NCBI GenBank assembly: GCA_964583335.1
Contig: CAZOVG010000003.1
Coordinates: 248,001 to 312,000 of the forward strand
Direction: 5' to 3'
DNA from: JAGNKE01 sp964583335
GTDB taxonomy: Bacteria > Pseudomonadota > Alphaproteobacteria > Micavibrionales > Micavibrionaceae
DNA: 64,000 nucleotides
The notes under the pieces are model-generated. The model worked only from the letters and a program-made list of their open reading frames with translations, did no database searches and had not been told where the DNA came from. This document shows, piece after piece, positions 40,939 through 50,476 of the stretch (positions are counted from its first letter, which is position 1; each line of letters starts with the position of its first letter). The translations under genes were made by a program, and so were the position numbers.

Positions 40939-41917
40939 GAGATGAGAAAACCCTTTCTGCTGCCTGCTCCTCAGAGATCAGCCAGGGGGCGCAGCTTTCT
41001 AAGGTGATTGAATACTTTACGTCAGCAACCCCCGCAGGCACTGCGCTTGAGCATATACGAGGAAAAGAGCCTTCTACCGAATAGAACTGCTCAGTAGCAG
41101 GAACAAAAAAAATTCTATCGTATGCAGGAAGAGGCTCATACCCCCTCATAATTAACCTTGTTTCAAAAAGCTCTCTGGTAGAAAGGTCGTCTACGAAACA
41201 TTCTTGGATTTGAGAGACAATCTGATTTAAGGACATCGCATTTTCATGCTCTCTATCCGCTTGAGCCATTCCAATAAAAACCAATGTTATTTGCCCAGAA
41301 ACAGAATCCAGTTGATCTGCTGAAGATATTTTAATTTTTCTGTCTCTAGACGCACGGCTGGTTTTAACCTCCACTAAGCTATCGCCATAGCTAAAGTCTT
41401 GTTCATCATCTAAAGGGCCTGTCCATGAAGAAATTGATATGTGTAAATCCAAATGTTTGAAGAAAAAATTTTGTAGCACTAAAAGCTCTCCCAATAGACC
41501 AGCCTGCTCATTTATTGTGAGCTCCCTAGCGTCCTTTCTCCTCTGAAGAACTCTTTGCCACCTTGATAAATGGGTAATCAGAACTCTGACTGCCGCTTCA
41601 TCATTTCCTAGCCAAATAACATTCGTTGCCTCCATAAGACTTTTACACAAAAGATAGAAAATGCTTTCATCTTCTATATCGTCTAAAATCAGTGTTAAGT
41701 GAGATTTTTCAGTTTCAGAACCAAAATTCATGTAAATTCCCTGCATCTGCGGAATATCTTGAAATGGTTCGACATCAAATTCGCCTAAAAATCGAAAAAC
41801 CAAATTTCCCTTGTGGTCTTTTCCCCAGTAAAAATCGTATGCATGGTCTGGATCAGCCAGCCGTACAGAATATGAGTTGCTGGTATTTGGTCTAGAAATT
41901 TCATCCCAAGGTCTCAT
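40931..41917 (-). CDS. PD-(D/E)xK-type nuclease (DUF4420)
   Basis: A 328-residue protein. LLGELLVL with Glu144, then WTGPLDDEQDFSYGD and LVEVKTSRAS with Glu183-Val-Lys185 form the nuclease core of the PD-(D/E)xK fold. It probably supplies DNA cleavage for the locus. It overlaps the Z1 gene by four bases and AIPR by 8. Confidence 0.82.
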   Translation of the reverse strand: MRPWDEISRPNTSNSYSVRLADPDHAYDFYWGKDHKGNLVFRFLGEFDVEPFQDIPQMQGIYMNFGSETEKSHLTLILDDIEDESIFYLLCKSLMEATNVIWLGNDEAAVRVLITHLSRWQRVLQRRKDARELTINEQAGLLGELLVLQNFFFKHLDLHISISSWTGPLDDEQDFSYGDSLVEVKTSRASRDRKIKISSADQLDSVSGQITLVFIGMAQADREHENAMSLNQIVSQIQECFVDDLSTRELFETRLIMRGYEPLPAYDRIFFVPATEQFYSVEGSFPRICSSAVPAGVADVKYSITLESCAPWLISEEQAAERVFSSHG

Positions 41918-44610
41918 AGTGTTGGATTCTCCATCAATTTCTCTTCGTCGTCATCCTCCTCATCCTCAATAGGCTGCATAAACGAATTCCTAAACACTTT
42001 GTTGACTTTGTATTTTCTTTCCTTAGATCTGATTTCAGTTGTAGGAAAGCAAACGCTTAAAGAAAAGCAATGAGGCCCTAAGTTAAAATCTTTACAATCC
42101 TCTTTTGTTGCGCCGAAGATATGGACAATCAAAAGAGGTTTTTCTCTTAAGAGACAGTACTTTCTGTCGCCTTTTATCCCTGAATTAATGGCAGCAGTCT
42201 TTTGATCATTTGAAAGGCCAATAGCTGCGTCCCCCGGATCAGCCACTTTGTTTTTTGTGCGTGTCGCACGAAAAACTCCTTTGATAATGTCACCAGAAGA
42301 TCTATGACGCGCCATTAATTCCAGTCCAAGTATAAGGTCATCCAGAACAGGCAAAGTAGACCTTGCTCTAGGCCCAGCTATTGCCACATGCCAGTCTTTT
42401 AAATCCGCAGAGAGCCTGTCTGAAATGTAATCAAGAATCAGTGTGCTAGTTCCAGATATGTTTGCGAAAGGGACACAGATATCAGGAAAACTAAATTCCT
42501 TTATTAAATTGAAGATACTTATTCCATTAACACTGTCCCAATAATAATAGCCATGCTGATCCGTTAGAGGTTTCGAGAAAGGACCTATTTCAGAGAAAAA
42601 TTTCCTTGTAGCTTCTTTATGCTTATCATTAACTTTACTGTCGTTGTATATGGCATGTGCTTCTATATGCTGACCAGAGTAGTCTTGAGCTAATATAAGA
42701 TCAGATGCGGTCCTCATTTTATTAGCAGCAGTTATCTTAATACCTGTTTCGCTTTGCCTGACTTTAAGTCCAAACTCATAAGGCGTCATATTCAACTGTT
42801 CCATTCTATAAACTTCGCTGCAAAGCTCTTCAATTGCTATGTGTGTTTGCGCATAGTGATTTATGGCAGATTGCGGTAGGTATATCTTACAGAGGTCTTC
42901 ATAACCTTTTCTATATCCGAACCAGCGAGCTAGCTGCATTAACGTGTCAGACGCTGACACGTTTCTCAATATGTATGATACTACCAAGCCGTCCAGTGTA
43001 AGCCCTCGAGAAAGCGCCAAGCCACCAATCGCTATAACATGCAACCCAGTTTTTTTATGCTTATCATAATCTAATTTTCCTCCTCTCATATTGACTGTAG
43101 TAACAACAACTGAAGAAGCTGAGCTATGAAGCACTTCTAGAATTTCTCCAAAGTTCTCATTTATGTATGCATACTCTTCATCAAAAGTATTTTTTAAGTC
43201 ATTTATATGGGGGTCTTCATTTGCCTCTTCGGATAACGCTGAAACGGCAATTGCGGATTTTAGATTCTGCAGATAGCTATAAACCAGACCTTCTACTTTT
43301 TCCTGTACATCGTTAAAGCGACTTACATTTATCATCATAGAACAGTGCTTGTGCCCATCACCTCTAATTACGCGGATTGCTCTTGCAAGAAGAAAAACTC
43401 TAACTGCCTTTAAAAGACTTTCTGGCAAAATCTGCAAATCACGAGCGTCTTCTTTTTTATGCCCTAAGGGAAGAATATTCACGTAATCATCTACGGGCCT
43501 TACTGTCCTTTGAAACAGATCCCCTGTTTCAATGAATATTCTTTCCGCACCTGAATAGTTTGTTGGTGGCTCAAGCGCCTTAATAAAGTTCCTCGGGAAT
43601 AAATCTTCCTCCTCCATCTCTTGCTGGGAGTCTGGCTCAATAAAAATGTTGGCAAAGGGCGTTGCTGTATATCCTATGTAGGTAGACTTTGAAAAGTTTG
43701 CCAATATTTCTCTTATAAGGGTATTAATCGTCGTTGATCGCCTTGGATCTTGATGCGTGTTGATAGAAGCATTGTCAGCCTCATCGTCTATAAGGAGCAA
43801 TGGGTAATCTATTCTTCGTCCATGGTGTTGATCTTTGATCCATATATCCAAATTTTCTAAAGTAGATTTATTTTTCTTTGTAATAAAAATCATAGGCTCA
43901 GAAAGAGAGGCCAAACTAACACCGGCATTGGTAGCACTGAGTTTATTAAAGTCCTGCTCTCGAGACGTACCATAAGCTGGATCACGCTTTTCATTACAAT
44001 ATTTCAGAATTTCCATAGGCTCTTCCGCAGCCGCTTGGAACACTGACTTTCTTCCAATAAAATATTCATCTAACCGTTGCTGCGTTTGAGATCTAAGAGA
44101 GTTCGTAATACCTGCAAGCAAAATTATGATTTTGTATCCTGCATCGGCAGCTTTTGTTATGACCGCTGAGTAGTTTGTTGTCTTCCCTGACTGCACATGT
44201 CCAATAACCATGCCTCTTTGCGCCCAAGAGCCTAGATGTTTGGGGTTGCCGCAGCAATCTAGTATCTCGTCAGTATCCCTATCTAATGTCGATATTACAT
44301 TTGGAGGCAAAGTTTCGTTGGCCAGCATGTAGTTTTTCAAGCGATCCCAATAATAAAAGTTTATATCCTTTTTACTGGGAATGAACCATGGATCACATTT
44401 GCTTCTAATGGTATGGCCAATATTTTGAACAATATCAAAGCTGGATATTAGCTCTCGAACAACATAGCGCAGCTGTTCTTCGGAAAGTTTACCTCCACCA
44501 AAAAACTTATCTTCAGACACCAAGCCTTTTATTCGATCTTCTGTATATTTTTGACCCAAAGGCAGGTGGGATTTGAAATACAATACTACCGGGTCTAGGT
44601 CTATACTCAT
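41914..44610 (-). CDS. Z1-domain helicase-like ATPase
   Basis: An 898-residue protein. Walker A is GHVQSGKTT (137-145), Walker B is LLIDDEADNAS (a DEAD box), and the following YIGYTATPFANIF is helicase motif III. The middle of the protein carries the Z1 region (RGLTLDGLVVSYILRN, DTLMQLARWFGYRKGYEDLC). It probably translocates on DNA to couple recognition to cleavage. It overlaps the GHKL and DUF4420 genes by four bases each. Confidence 0.92.
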   Translation of the reverse strand: MSIDLDPVVLYFKSHLPLGQKYTEDRIKGLVSEDKFFGGGKLSEEQLRYVVRELISSFDIVQNIGHTIRSKCDPWFIPSKKDINFYYWDRLKNYMLANETLPPNVISTLDRDTDEILDCCGNPKHLGSWAQRGMVIGHVQSGKTTNYSAVITKAADAGYKIIILLAGITNSLRSQTQQRLDEYFIGRKSVFQAAAEEPMEILKYCNEKRDPAYGTSREQDFNKLSATNAGVSLASLSEPMIFITKKNKSTLENLDIWIKDQHHGRRIDYPLLLIDDEADNASINTHQDPRRSTTINTLIREILANFSKSTYIGYTATPFANIFIEPDSQQEMEEEDLFPRNFIKALEPPTNYSGAERIFIETGDLFQRTVRPVDDYVNILPLGHKKEDARDLQILPESLLKAVRVFLLARAIRVIRGDGHKHCSMMINVSRFNDVQEKVEGLVYSYLQNLKSAIAVSALSEEANEDPHINDLKNTFDEEYAYINENFGEILEVLHSSASSVVVTTVNMRGGKLDYDKHKKTGLHVIAIGGLALSRGLTLDGLVVSYILRNVSASDTLMQLARWFGYRKGYEDLCKIYLPQSAINHYAQTHIAIEELCSEVYRMEQLNMTPYEFGLKVRQSETGIKITAANKMRTASDLILAQDYSGQHIEAHAIYNDSKVNDKHKEATRKFFSEIGPFSKPLTDQHGYYYWDSVNGISIFNLIKEFSFPDICVPFANISGTSTLILDYISDRLSADLKDWHVAIAGPRARSTLPVLDDLILGLELMARHRSSGDIIKGVFRATRTKNKVADPGDAAIGLSNDQKTAAINSGIKGDRKYCLLREKPLLIVHIFGATKEDCKDFNLGPHCFSLSVCFPTTEIRSKERKYKVNKVFRNSFMQPIEDEEDDDEEKLMENPTL

Positions 44611-46088
44611 AAAATCTGTTCCTCTTTTAAAAACTCTTCAACCAGTGGCCAGTTAAAAGAATAGGGTTCGGTTCTTTTCAGCAAATTTATTAAGTCTACT
44701 TTCCCCTCACATTCAGCCATCAATAAAGGAATGGTTTTTTTAAACGATTCATAAAGCTCTTCTCTTGATGAGAAGCTCTGTGAAATATCCTTCGGCTTCG
44801 AGGATATGTCAGAAAACATAGCATCCAAGGGCATTTGAGTTTCTATTAGTTTCAAAATCGAATCTAAATTTTGCTGTTTTTCTTGAGGAAGAGAGCGAGC
44901 AAAGGCTTTTATCAAAGGATGGTCCTTATTAATGAAGTAGTTTATTTTTTGATTTCGCGCATACTTTGACCATATTGAGTCAGTATCTTCTCTATCTATT
45001 TTTGCTCCCTTGGACCTAAACACCTTGGTCGATGTTGTTCTGAATTTATCAATTAAATCCTTCATTCTGGCTCTTAGTGATGCTGGTAATTGCGCATCAG
45101 ATTTATCGACAGTAATCTTCCACATGTCATCCAAGGAGTTTGGGATATCAACGCGGACTCTGACCAGCTTCGATAGCTCACCATGTTTAGCTATCTTGAA
45201 CCAAGTACCATGAATAATTAAGCGCTTGTTTCGATATATGTAGAAACCCTGGTTCTTGACATACCCTTCCTCTCCCCCAGCTTTCTCATATTCTTCATTC
45301 GTTAGCTTTGAAAAATGGGGAAGGACATATGCTGTCATTCTGATTTTGCTTCCCTCAGGCAAATTAATCACTTCATCAGAAAATGGTATTGTAGCGTCAT
45401 GCTGTGAACAAAAAGGATCAACTTTATCTAAAGGAGTCCCATTCAATGCAATATCAATTCGATTTAAACCCAGCTCCCCTACTAAATATCTATGAAATAT
45501 TAGAGACAGTTTTTTTCTGGCTGACATTATTAGGTCATTGAATTGTTCTTTGGAAATAGAAAAAACCTCTGATAATCTATCGCAATTGTTCCATATGAGC
45601 TCCGTTCCCGTTCGGGTACTGAAAGGATTAGCCAGATTAGATTCGGCCTTTTCCCCTCTGTAAACATCCATTACCCACTCATCAATATCATCCAAGTTCC
45701 AACGGGCTCCTGTAATTTTCCCTTCTTTCTTAGACACTACAGTAAGAATTTTACATTGTGAGAATGATGCCGATTTCATACCCCATCCAAACCGCCCCAA
45801 ATCGTCAGGAGATCTTTCTTCAGCAGGGTTAACGCATGCTGGACGCATAGCTATCATAAGCTCATCTTCAGACATCCCCTCTCCGTTATCACGAATACGA
45901 ACTTCTGGTTTGCCGTCCATATAACTACAGGTAATTTCGATTGACGAACTTTTTGCCTTAATACTGTTATCAATCAAGTCAGCAATAGCTGCAGCCAAAT
46001 CATATTTTCCAAAACTTCTGGCTGTCAGCATTAGGGACGCTGCATCAGGTGGATTGTTAATTCTTTGCACTATAGAACTCATCCACAC
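44607..46088 (-). CDS. GHKL (MutL/MORC-like) ATPase
   Basis: A 493-residue protein. N-terminal Bergerat ATP-binding motifs are clear: AAIADLIDNSIKAKSSSIE, IRDNGEGMSEDEL and LGRFGWGMKSASFS. This is the HATPase group found in predicted restriction systems and related to MORC proteins. It may act as a clamp or dimerising switch. It overlaps the Vsr-like gene by 32 bases and the Z1 gene by four. Confidence 0.9.
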   Translation of the reverse strand: MWMSSIVQRINNPPDAASLMLTARSFGKYDLAAAIADLIDNSIKAKSSSIEITCSYMDGKPEVRIRDNGEGMSEDELMIAMRPACVNPAEERSPDDLGRFGWGMKSASFSQCKILTVVSKKEGKITGARWNLDDIDEWVMDVYRGEKAESNLANPFSTRTGTELIWNNCDRLSEVFSISKEQFNDLIMSARKKLSLIFHRYLVGELGLNRIDIALNGTPLDKVDPFCSQHDATIPFSDEVINLPEGSKIRMTAYVLPHFSKLTNEEYEKAGGEEGYVKNQGFYIYRNKRLIIHGTWFKIAKHGELSKLVRVRVDIPNSLDDMWKITVDKSDAQLPASLRARMKDLIDKFRTTSTKVFRSKGAKIDREDTDSIWSKYARNQKINYFINKDHPLIKAFARSLPQEKQQNLDSILKLIETQMPLDAMFSDISSKPKDISQSFSSREELYESFKKTIPLLMAECEGKVDLINLLKRTEPYSFNWPLVEEFLKEEQIL

Positions 46089-46494
46089 ACATCCTTCTTA
46101 TTACCTTTTTTAAAGCCTCATTCGGACTTTCTTTAAGTTCGCATTCCCATACTGTATGCACCTGCCAGCCATCCTTGAGCAGTTTTTCGGTTTTTTCCTG
46201 ATCCCGCTGGACGGTGTGTGAGAATTTTTCCTGCCAGAAATCCTGTCTTGATTTTTGGCTGTATGCATATTGGCAGTTCTTGTGACGGTGCCAGAAACAG
46301 CCATTCGCAAATATGACCGTATTATAACGCGGCAGGACGATATAAGGTTTACCGGGCAGATTATTAGCGTGAATCCGGAAACGAAAACCGACCTGATGCA
46401 GCAAAGAACGCAGCAGCACTTCCGGCTTTGTGTTCTTGCCTTTTATCCGAGACATGTTCCAGCTGCGTTTTTCGGGAGTGAGAATATCTGCCAT
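46057..46494 (-). CDS. Vsr-like endonuclease with substituted catalytic residues
   Basis: A 145-residue protein of the very-short-patch-repair fold: RIKGKNTKPEVLLRS, GKPYIVLPRYNTVIF, NGCFWHRHKNCQYA and WQVHTVWECEL. Compared with E. coli Vsr, catalytic Asp51 is Tyr and His64 is Asn, while His69 stays. I re-read the codons (cct-tat-atc and gcg-aat-ggc) to confirm. A normal Vsr nicks at T:G mismatches made by C5-methylcytosine deamination. Here the nuclease may be inactive or use another site. It overlaps the methyltransferase by one base. Confidence 0.85.
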   Translation of the reverse strand: MADILTPEKRSWNMSRIKGKNTKPEVLLRSLLHQVGFRFRIHANNLPGKPYIVLPRYNTVIFANGCFWHRHKNCQYAYSQKSRQDFWQEKFSHTVQRDQEKTEKLLKDGWQVHTVWECELKESPNEALKKVIRRMCVDEFYSAKN

Positions 46495-48020
46495 TATTCG
46501 TCCTCCATGCCAGCCAGAATATCTTCAACAATTTTCGCTATTTTAGAAGCCAGATACGGAGGCACTGCATTGCCAACCTGGTGGTACTGGGATGTGCGCG
46601 GCCCCTCAAAATGGTAATTATCCGGAAATGTCTGAAGCCTGGCTGCTTCACGAACTGTCAGGCTTCGGCACTGCGCAGGATCATAATGAATGAAATAGTG
46701 CCCGTCTTTTGAGATATGAGAGGTCACTGTCGTTGAAACACGCCCCGGAAGCTGCACGCGGAAGCGGTCTGAAAACATTTTTCCGGCCCGGCCTTCTTCA
46801 ACATTTTTATGTAGCGGCAAAATCTGTTTGGGAAAGTCAGCCAGCTTGGGTGATATCTCATTGGCCAGAGAGAAGGTTGAGGCAAACAGGTACCGTTCAA
46901 TGTCGGATTCCATATGCGACCGGGATTCATGGCTGGTCAAAACCGAAAGGCGTTCATCTTCAAACCAAGACTGCATTTTTTTTGGCTTTTTATATACTGC
47001 GGAAGAGCGGCTTTCAGGAAAAACCGTGTGTCCATTCAGTTTTTCTTTCGTAATCAGCGCAAAAACATCATTGGATGCTCCCAGTTTTTTAAACCAGGCT
47101 TTTTCGACTGTTTTTTTGATGAGCTTTTGCCATCTCTCTGCCGTGTCCGTCCCTTTTGAAATGCCACTGCGGATTCTGGGCAGGGTTCCGATAACATCTT
47201 CAACAGAAGGGGCTGTTTCTTTATCAAGTATTTCCGGCTCAATATTCAGATCAGACCGGACTCCCAGGATAAACATCCGGTGCCGTGCCTGGGGGACACC
47301 GTATTCTTCTGCCTTTACAATAAAGGATGACGGGTCGGCCTCTTCCTGAAACGCACCTTTTTCCGACAGAGAATAAAGCCGGTAACTGAGGCTATTGTCT
47401 TTTCTGCCTACGGCTGCCTTTGGCTTTGCAAGGTCTCCTAGGATTTTCTGCAGTACCGGCTTTCCATCGACTTTTGCAGAAAGAAGCCCTTTGACGTTTT
47501 CCATGACAAAGACCGGAGGACGGTGATCAGTAATAATCTTCAAATATTCCTTATAAAGAAAATGTTTTTCGTCCTGTTCAAATTCAGGATCATGTGCCCG
47601 GCGGGAGCGGCCTACCAGTGAATACGCTTGGCAGGGTGGTCCACCAACCAGAACCCATTTTTTCCGGCCTTTCAGTTTCTTTTTTATGATTTTTTCTACG
47701 TTATCGTGCGTTTCAGCCCCCAGAGAAATCTGGAGAGCAGAAGAACTGGCTTCACTCCATTGCTCAGGATAAATCTCTGCCAGCTTCGCATGCTCAATAT
47801 CCCCGCACAGGTAGCGATAGTAATCGGCTGTAGGACTGTCAGGATCAAACGTTCTAAAAAAATGTCGCAGCAAAAGGGTCTGATGCGCATATTGATCACG
47901 CTCAAAAGAGGCCACCGTTTTAAAAACAGGCTGATTTTTTTTCTTCAGATGGGCAAACCCCTCACCCAGACCGCCCGGGCCAGCAAAAAGATCAATTATT
48001 GGATAGGAAAACTTGGTCAT
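46494..48020 (-). CDS. DNA cytosine-5 methyltransferase
   Basis: A 508-residue C5-methyltransferase. Motifs: IIDLFAGPGGLGEGF (I), GGPPCQAYS with catalytic Cys130 (IV), ENVKG (VI), VPQARHRMFILG (VIII) and YHQVGNAVPPYLASKIAK (X). It protects host DNA at the site recognised by the locus; the target sequence is unknown. It is the first of seven overlapping genes. A perfect 12-bp palindrome lies 33 bases upstream. Confidence 0.95.
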   Translation of the reverse strand: MTKFSYPIIDLFAGPGGLGEGFAHLKKKNQPVFKTVASFERDQYAHQTLLLRHFFRTFDPDSPTADYYRYLCGDIEHAKLAEIYPEQWSEASSSALQISLGAETHDNVEKIIKKKLKGRKKWVLVGGPPCQAYSLVGRSRRAHDPEFEQDEKHFLYKEYLKIITDHRPPVFVMENVKGLLSAKVDGKPVLQKILGDLAKPKAAVGRKDNSLSYRLYSLSEKGAFQEEADPSSFIVKAEEYGVPQARHRMFILGVRSDLNIEPEILDKETAPSVEDVIGTLPRIRSGISKGTDTAERWQKLIKKTVEKAWFKKLGASNDVFALITKEKLNGHTVFPESRSSAVYKKPKKMQSWFEDERLSVLTSHESRSHMESDIERYLFASTFSLANEISPKLADFPKQILPLHKNVEEGRAGKMFSDRFRVQLPGRVSTTVTSHISKDGHYFIHYDPAQCRSLTVREAARLQTFPDNYHFEGPRTSQYHQVGNAVPPYLASKIAKIVEDILAGMEDE

Positions 48021-48052
48021 ATTATGCTCTTTTTTGAGTTTGTTCTGCTATC

Positions 48053-48064
48053 TATTGATCAATA
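48053..48064. promoter_or_regulatory. Palindrome upstream of the methyltransferase, possible operator
   Basis: TATTGATCAATA, a perfect 12-bp palindrome 33 bases from the methyltransferase start. It may bind an operon regulator or the methyltransferase itself. Confidence 0.35.
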
Positions 48065-48566
48065 TCACTTCTACGAAAACGCCTACAACAAGCCTTTGAT
48101 TTACCTTTCATTTTATATATTTTAAAAAAATTACAGGAAAAAGAAGGATGGAACAAGACGATATTGCACGCGTAGGTTTTAAATTTTGATTTTCTTGGGT
48201 TTAGAGCCTCACAGACCGCACTAATGCTGTTTCGCAAACTAAAAAAGTTTTCTTTTAATTTGTAAAGAAGCACTTTTTTTGAGAGATACAGATAGTATCA
48301 GGGGATTTGTGACCTCACTCGAAACAAGATACCCTTATTTGCATTGTAGTCGCCTACCTTGATTTGATTTAATGTCGAGAGTAAACACCTTCAAATACAG
48401 CGACAGTTTAAGTTGCTGTATTACAAAAGGGGGGTAATACCCAAAATCTATCGCTTACCGTCTCGGCAACCCACATTAACAATTATCGCTCTCAGAATGC
48501 AGAACTTTCAATCTCTAACCATGAGACTATACCCCTACCTGTACCTAAAAAACGACAAGAACACCT
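48065..48566. other. About 500 bp A+T-rich intergenic region
   Basis: No convincing gene. A perfect AATACAGC/GCTGTATT stem (48394-48401 with 48415-48422) sits downstream of the integrase gene in its direction and may be its terminator or a recombination arm. No copy of the tRNA att repeat is found here. Confidence 0.4.
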
Positions 48567-49601
48567 CTACTTCTTGGCCTTATCGAACAAGAAACCAGTC
48601 CCCGCAATAATCCCCCTCTGCTCCGCCGCCGAAAGCTGCCCATAGCTGTTTAAAGTCGTGTCAATCGAACTATGCCCCAGATTTTGGCGCACGGCATTCA
48701 AGAAAGCGGGGCTTTGGGTCTGGGCAAACCGGGCTAGAGTTTTGCGGAATGAGTGAGGGTTGATGTAGGTCAATCCCGCACTTTCGAATGCCCGCCGGAA
48801 GATGGCCCGGATCGTCGTATCGGATTTGATCTCCGCTCTGCTGACCTCCTGTTGCAAAAGATTCTGCCCATTAAAGCTGTTATTAATAACCGGAAAAAGC
48901 GGATCACTGTCCTTAAAACCCAGCGTTAAAAGAGTATACCTCCAGTGCAGGACATTCAGCTTGATATCCTCTGGGAGCGGCACAAAGACGGCGGTGCGGG
49001 TCTTAGCAAATTTTGTTTTCATATTCTTGGGGCAAACATAAATGAAATGCGCCCCATCCTCTTCGATCAGGCTCTTAAGCTTTACCGTCCGCAGCTCTGA
49101 AATGCGGAGAGTGCAAAGCGCCTGAAGGGAAACAATAGCCTTATCACGCCTTTCCTTATCGGTCTGTTCTGGCATGGCGCGGATTACGGCAATGATCTGC
49201 TCGTATTTATAGGCTCTCTGATATTCGGTTGCCTTGGCCGTATTGCGTTGATTACGGGAAATATTGAGATAGTTTATGTGGTTAAAGTTAATCTTGCTGC
49301 GGTATCCTCTTTGCCGCTCCAGCCAGTTCAGAAAGTCCCGCAAGGCCTTAAGATTGTCCGAAATATAGGAGAGCGATAGGGTTCTGGAAAATAGACTCTG
49401 GACATATTTATCCGCTACCCCCTCATTAAAAACCTCGAATCCTGCAAAATCAATAAATCGCTCATACTCCCGAATATTTTTAAGTGCCGCCAGAATGGTC
49501 TTTTCATCCCGCTGCCCCACCCGGCGCAGATGAATGCGGTATTTATATTTCATCCGCTCATTAGCCGGGTTGAACAGGGCTTTTTCCTTCTCTTCAGACA
49601 T
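48567..49601 (-). CDS. Tyrosine recombinase (second integrase of the island)
   Basis: A 344-residue integrase. Active-site boxes: TLRISELRTVKL (first Arg), HSFRKTLARFA (His-x-x-Arg), LGHSSIDTTLNSYG (His and catalytic Tyr). The ATG at 49601 follows GGGAG; it overlaps the preceding gene's stop by 8 bases. It is unlike the P4-type integrase at 53054. It and the two genes upstream form an AlpA-HTH-recombinase module that may be a nested element. Confidence 0.88.
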   Translation of the reverse strand: MSEEKEKALFNPANERMKYKYRIHLRRVGQRDEKTILAALKNIREYERFIDFAGFEVFNEGVADKYVQSLFSRTLSLSYISDNLKALRDFLNWLERQRGYRSKINFNHINYLNISRNQRNTAKATEYQRAYKYEQIIAVIRAMPEQTDKERRDKAIVSLQALCTLRISELRTVKLKSLIEEDGAHFIYVCPKNMKTKFAKTRTAVFVPLPEDIKLNVLHWRYTLLTLGFKDSDPLFPVINNSFNGQNLLQQEVSRAEIKSDTTIRAIFRRAFESAGLTYINPHSFRKTLARFAQTQSPAFLNAVRQNLGHSSIDTTLNSYGQLSAAEQRGIIAGTGFLFDKAKK

Positions 49602-50118
49602 GGAATAAATCTCCCTGCCCGGACTCACTTGAGCGCTCAGACTCTTGAGCATGAATGTGAGTCTTATCGGTGCGAGTTGCACAATCGTATAATTCCAAAA
49701 CATCAACCAGATAAAAGGTGCGTTTGATTGTTGGATATTCCGAGAGTTTATAGCTCTTGAACATCAAACTCTTGCAGGAGCGGCAAAGCCCACAGAGTTT
49801 AATGTATTTGCCTTCATGGGCCACCCGCACCTTATTCTGGCAAATGGGCCGGGAGTCGTGACATTTAAGGCAATAGAATTCCTTAAAAACGGTTTTGCGC
49901 TTGTTTTTAGAGTTGTGACGCTTCAGAAAATCAATCAAATTTTGCCCGTAGACTAAAGCAGGCTTTCCCACATCTACAGTTTTAAGACCAGCCTTGTTGA
50001 TCCATTTCCGTACGGTCTGGATATGCAGCCCCTTATCGGAGAAGAGGACGGAGATTTCCTCCAGCTCATAGGCGTACCAGTACCTTACGCGGTTATGCGG
50101 GTATAATCGACGCGACAT
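49594..50118 (-). CDS. HTH and Cys-ribbon protein of the recombinase module
   Basis: A 174-residue protein. An N-terminal helix-turn-helix-like segment (KGLHIQTVRKWINKAGLK) is followed by a four-Cys ribbon (YCLKCHD and LCGLCRSC). The GGGGA site supports ATG 50118; an upstream TTG overlaps alpA. Possibly a directionality or recombination accessory factor of the neighbouring integrase. It overlaps the integrase by 8 bases. Confidence 0.6.
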   Translation of the reverse strand: MSRRLYPHNRVRYWYAYELEEISVLFSDKGLHIQTVRKWINKAGLKTVDVGKPALVYGQNLIDFLKRHNSKNKRKTVFKEFYCLKCHDSRPICQNKVRVAHEGKYIKLCGLCRSCKSLMFKSYKLSEYPTIKRTFYLVDVLELYDCATRTDKTHIHAQESERSSESGQGDLFHV

Positions 50119-50122
50119 GAGA

Positions 50123-50317
50123 TTATCCCCGGTGTCTCTCAATCAGCCGCCGGATATCTTCAACTCGCCACGCGGTTGTTTTTGGCCCCAGCTTGACGGG
50201 TTTGGGAAACCGCCCGTCTTTCACGCCAGCCCACCATGTGGACTTGCTGACGGGAATGACTTTCAGGACCGTTGGTAAGCGGACAAAGCCAGTTTCGGGA
50301 AGGATGGGATGGGTCAT
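50123..50317 (-). CDS. AlpA-family regulator / excisionase-like protein
   Basis: A 64-residue winged-HTH protein: VLKVIPVSKSTWWAGVKDG, FPKPVKLGPKTTAWR and DIRRLIERHR match AlpA. AlpA proteins activate integrase/excision genes on P4-like elements. Its stop is four bases before the following HTH gene start. Confidence 0.85.
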   Translation of the reverse strand: MTHPILPETGFVRLPTVLKVIPVSKSTWWAGVKDGRFPKPVKLGPKTTAWRVEDIRRLIERHRG

Positions 50318-50476
50318 TTTGCATCAACTCCGTTTTGTTAAAAACAGAGCCATCCAACTGTATCCTGTATATTTTTTGAAGATTGCTAGGGTTCCGAGCT
50401 TACCTAAATCAAGGTCGCGACCTTATATTTTTCTATTTTAAAATAATAAGTTAAAGGTCGCGACCTTCGGTTTGAA

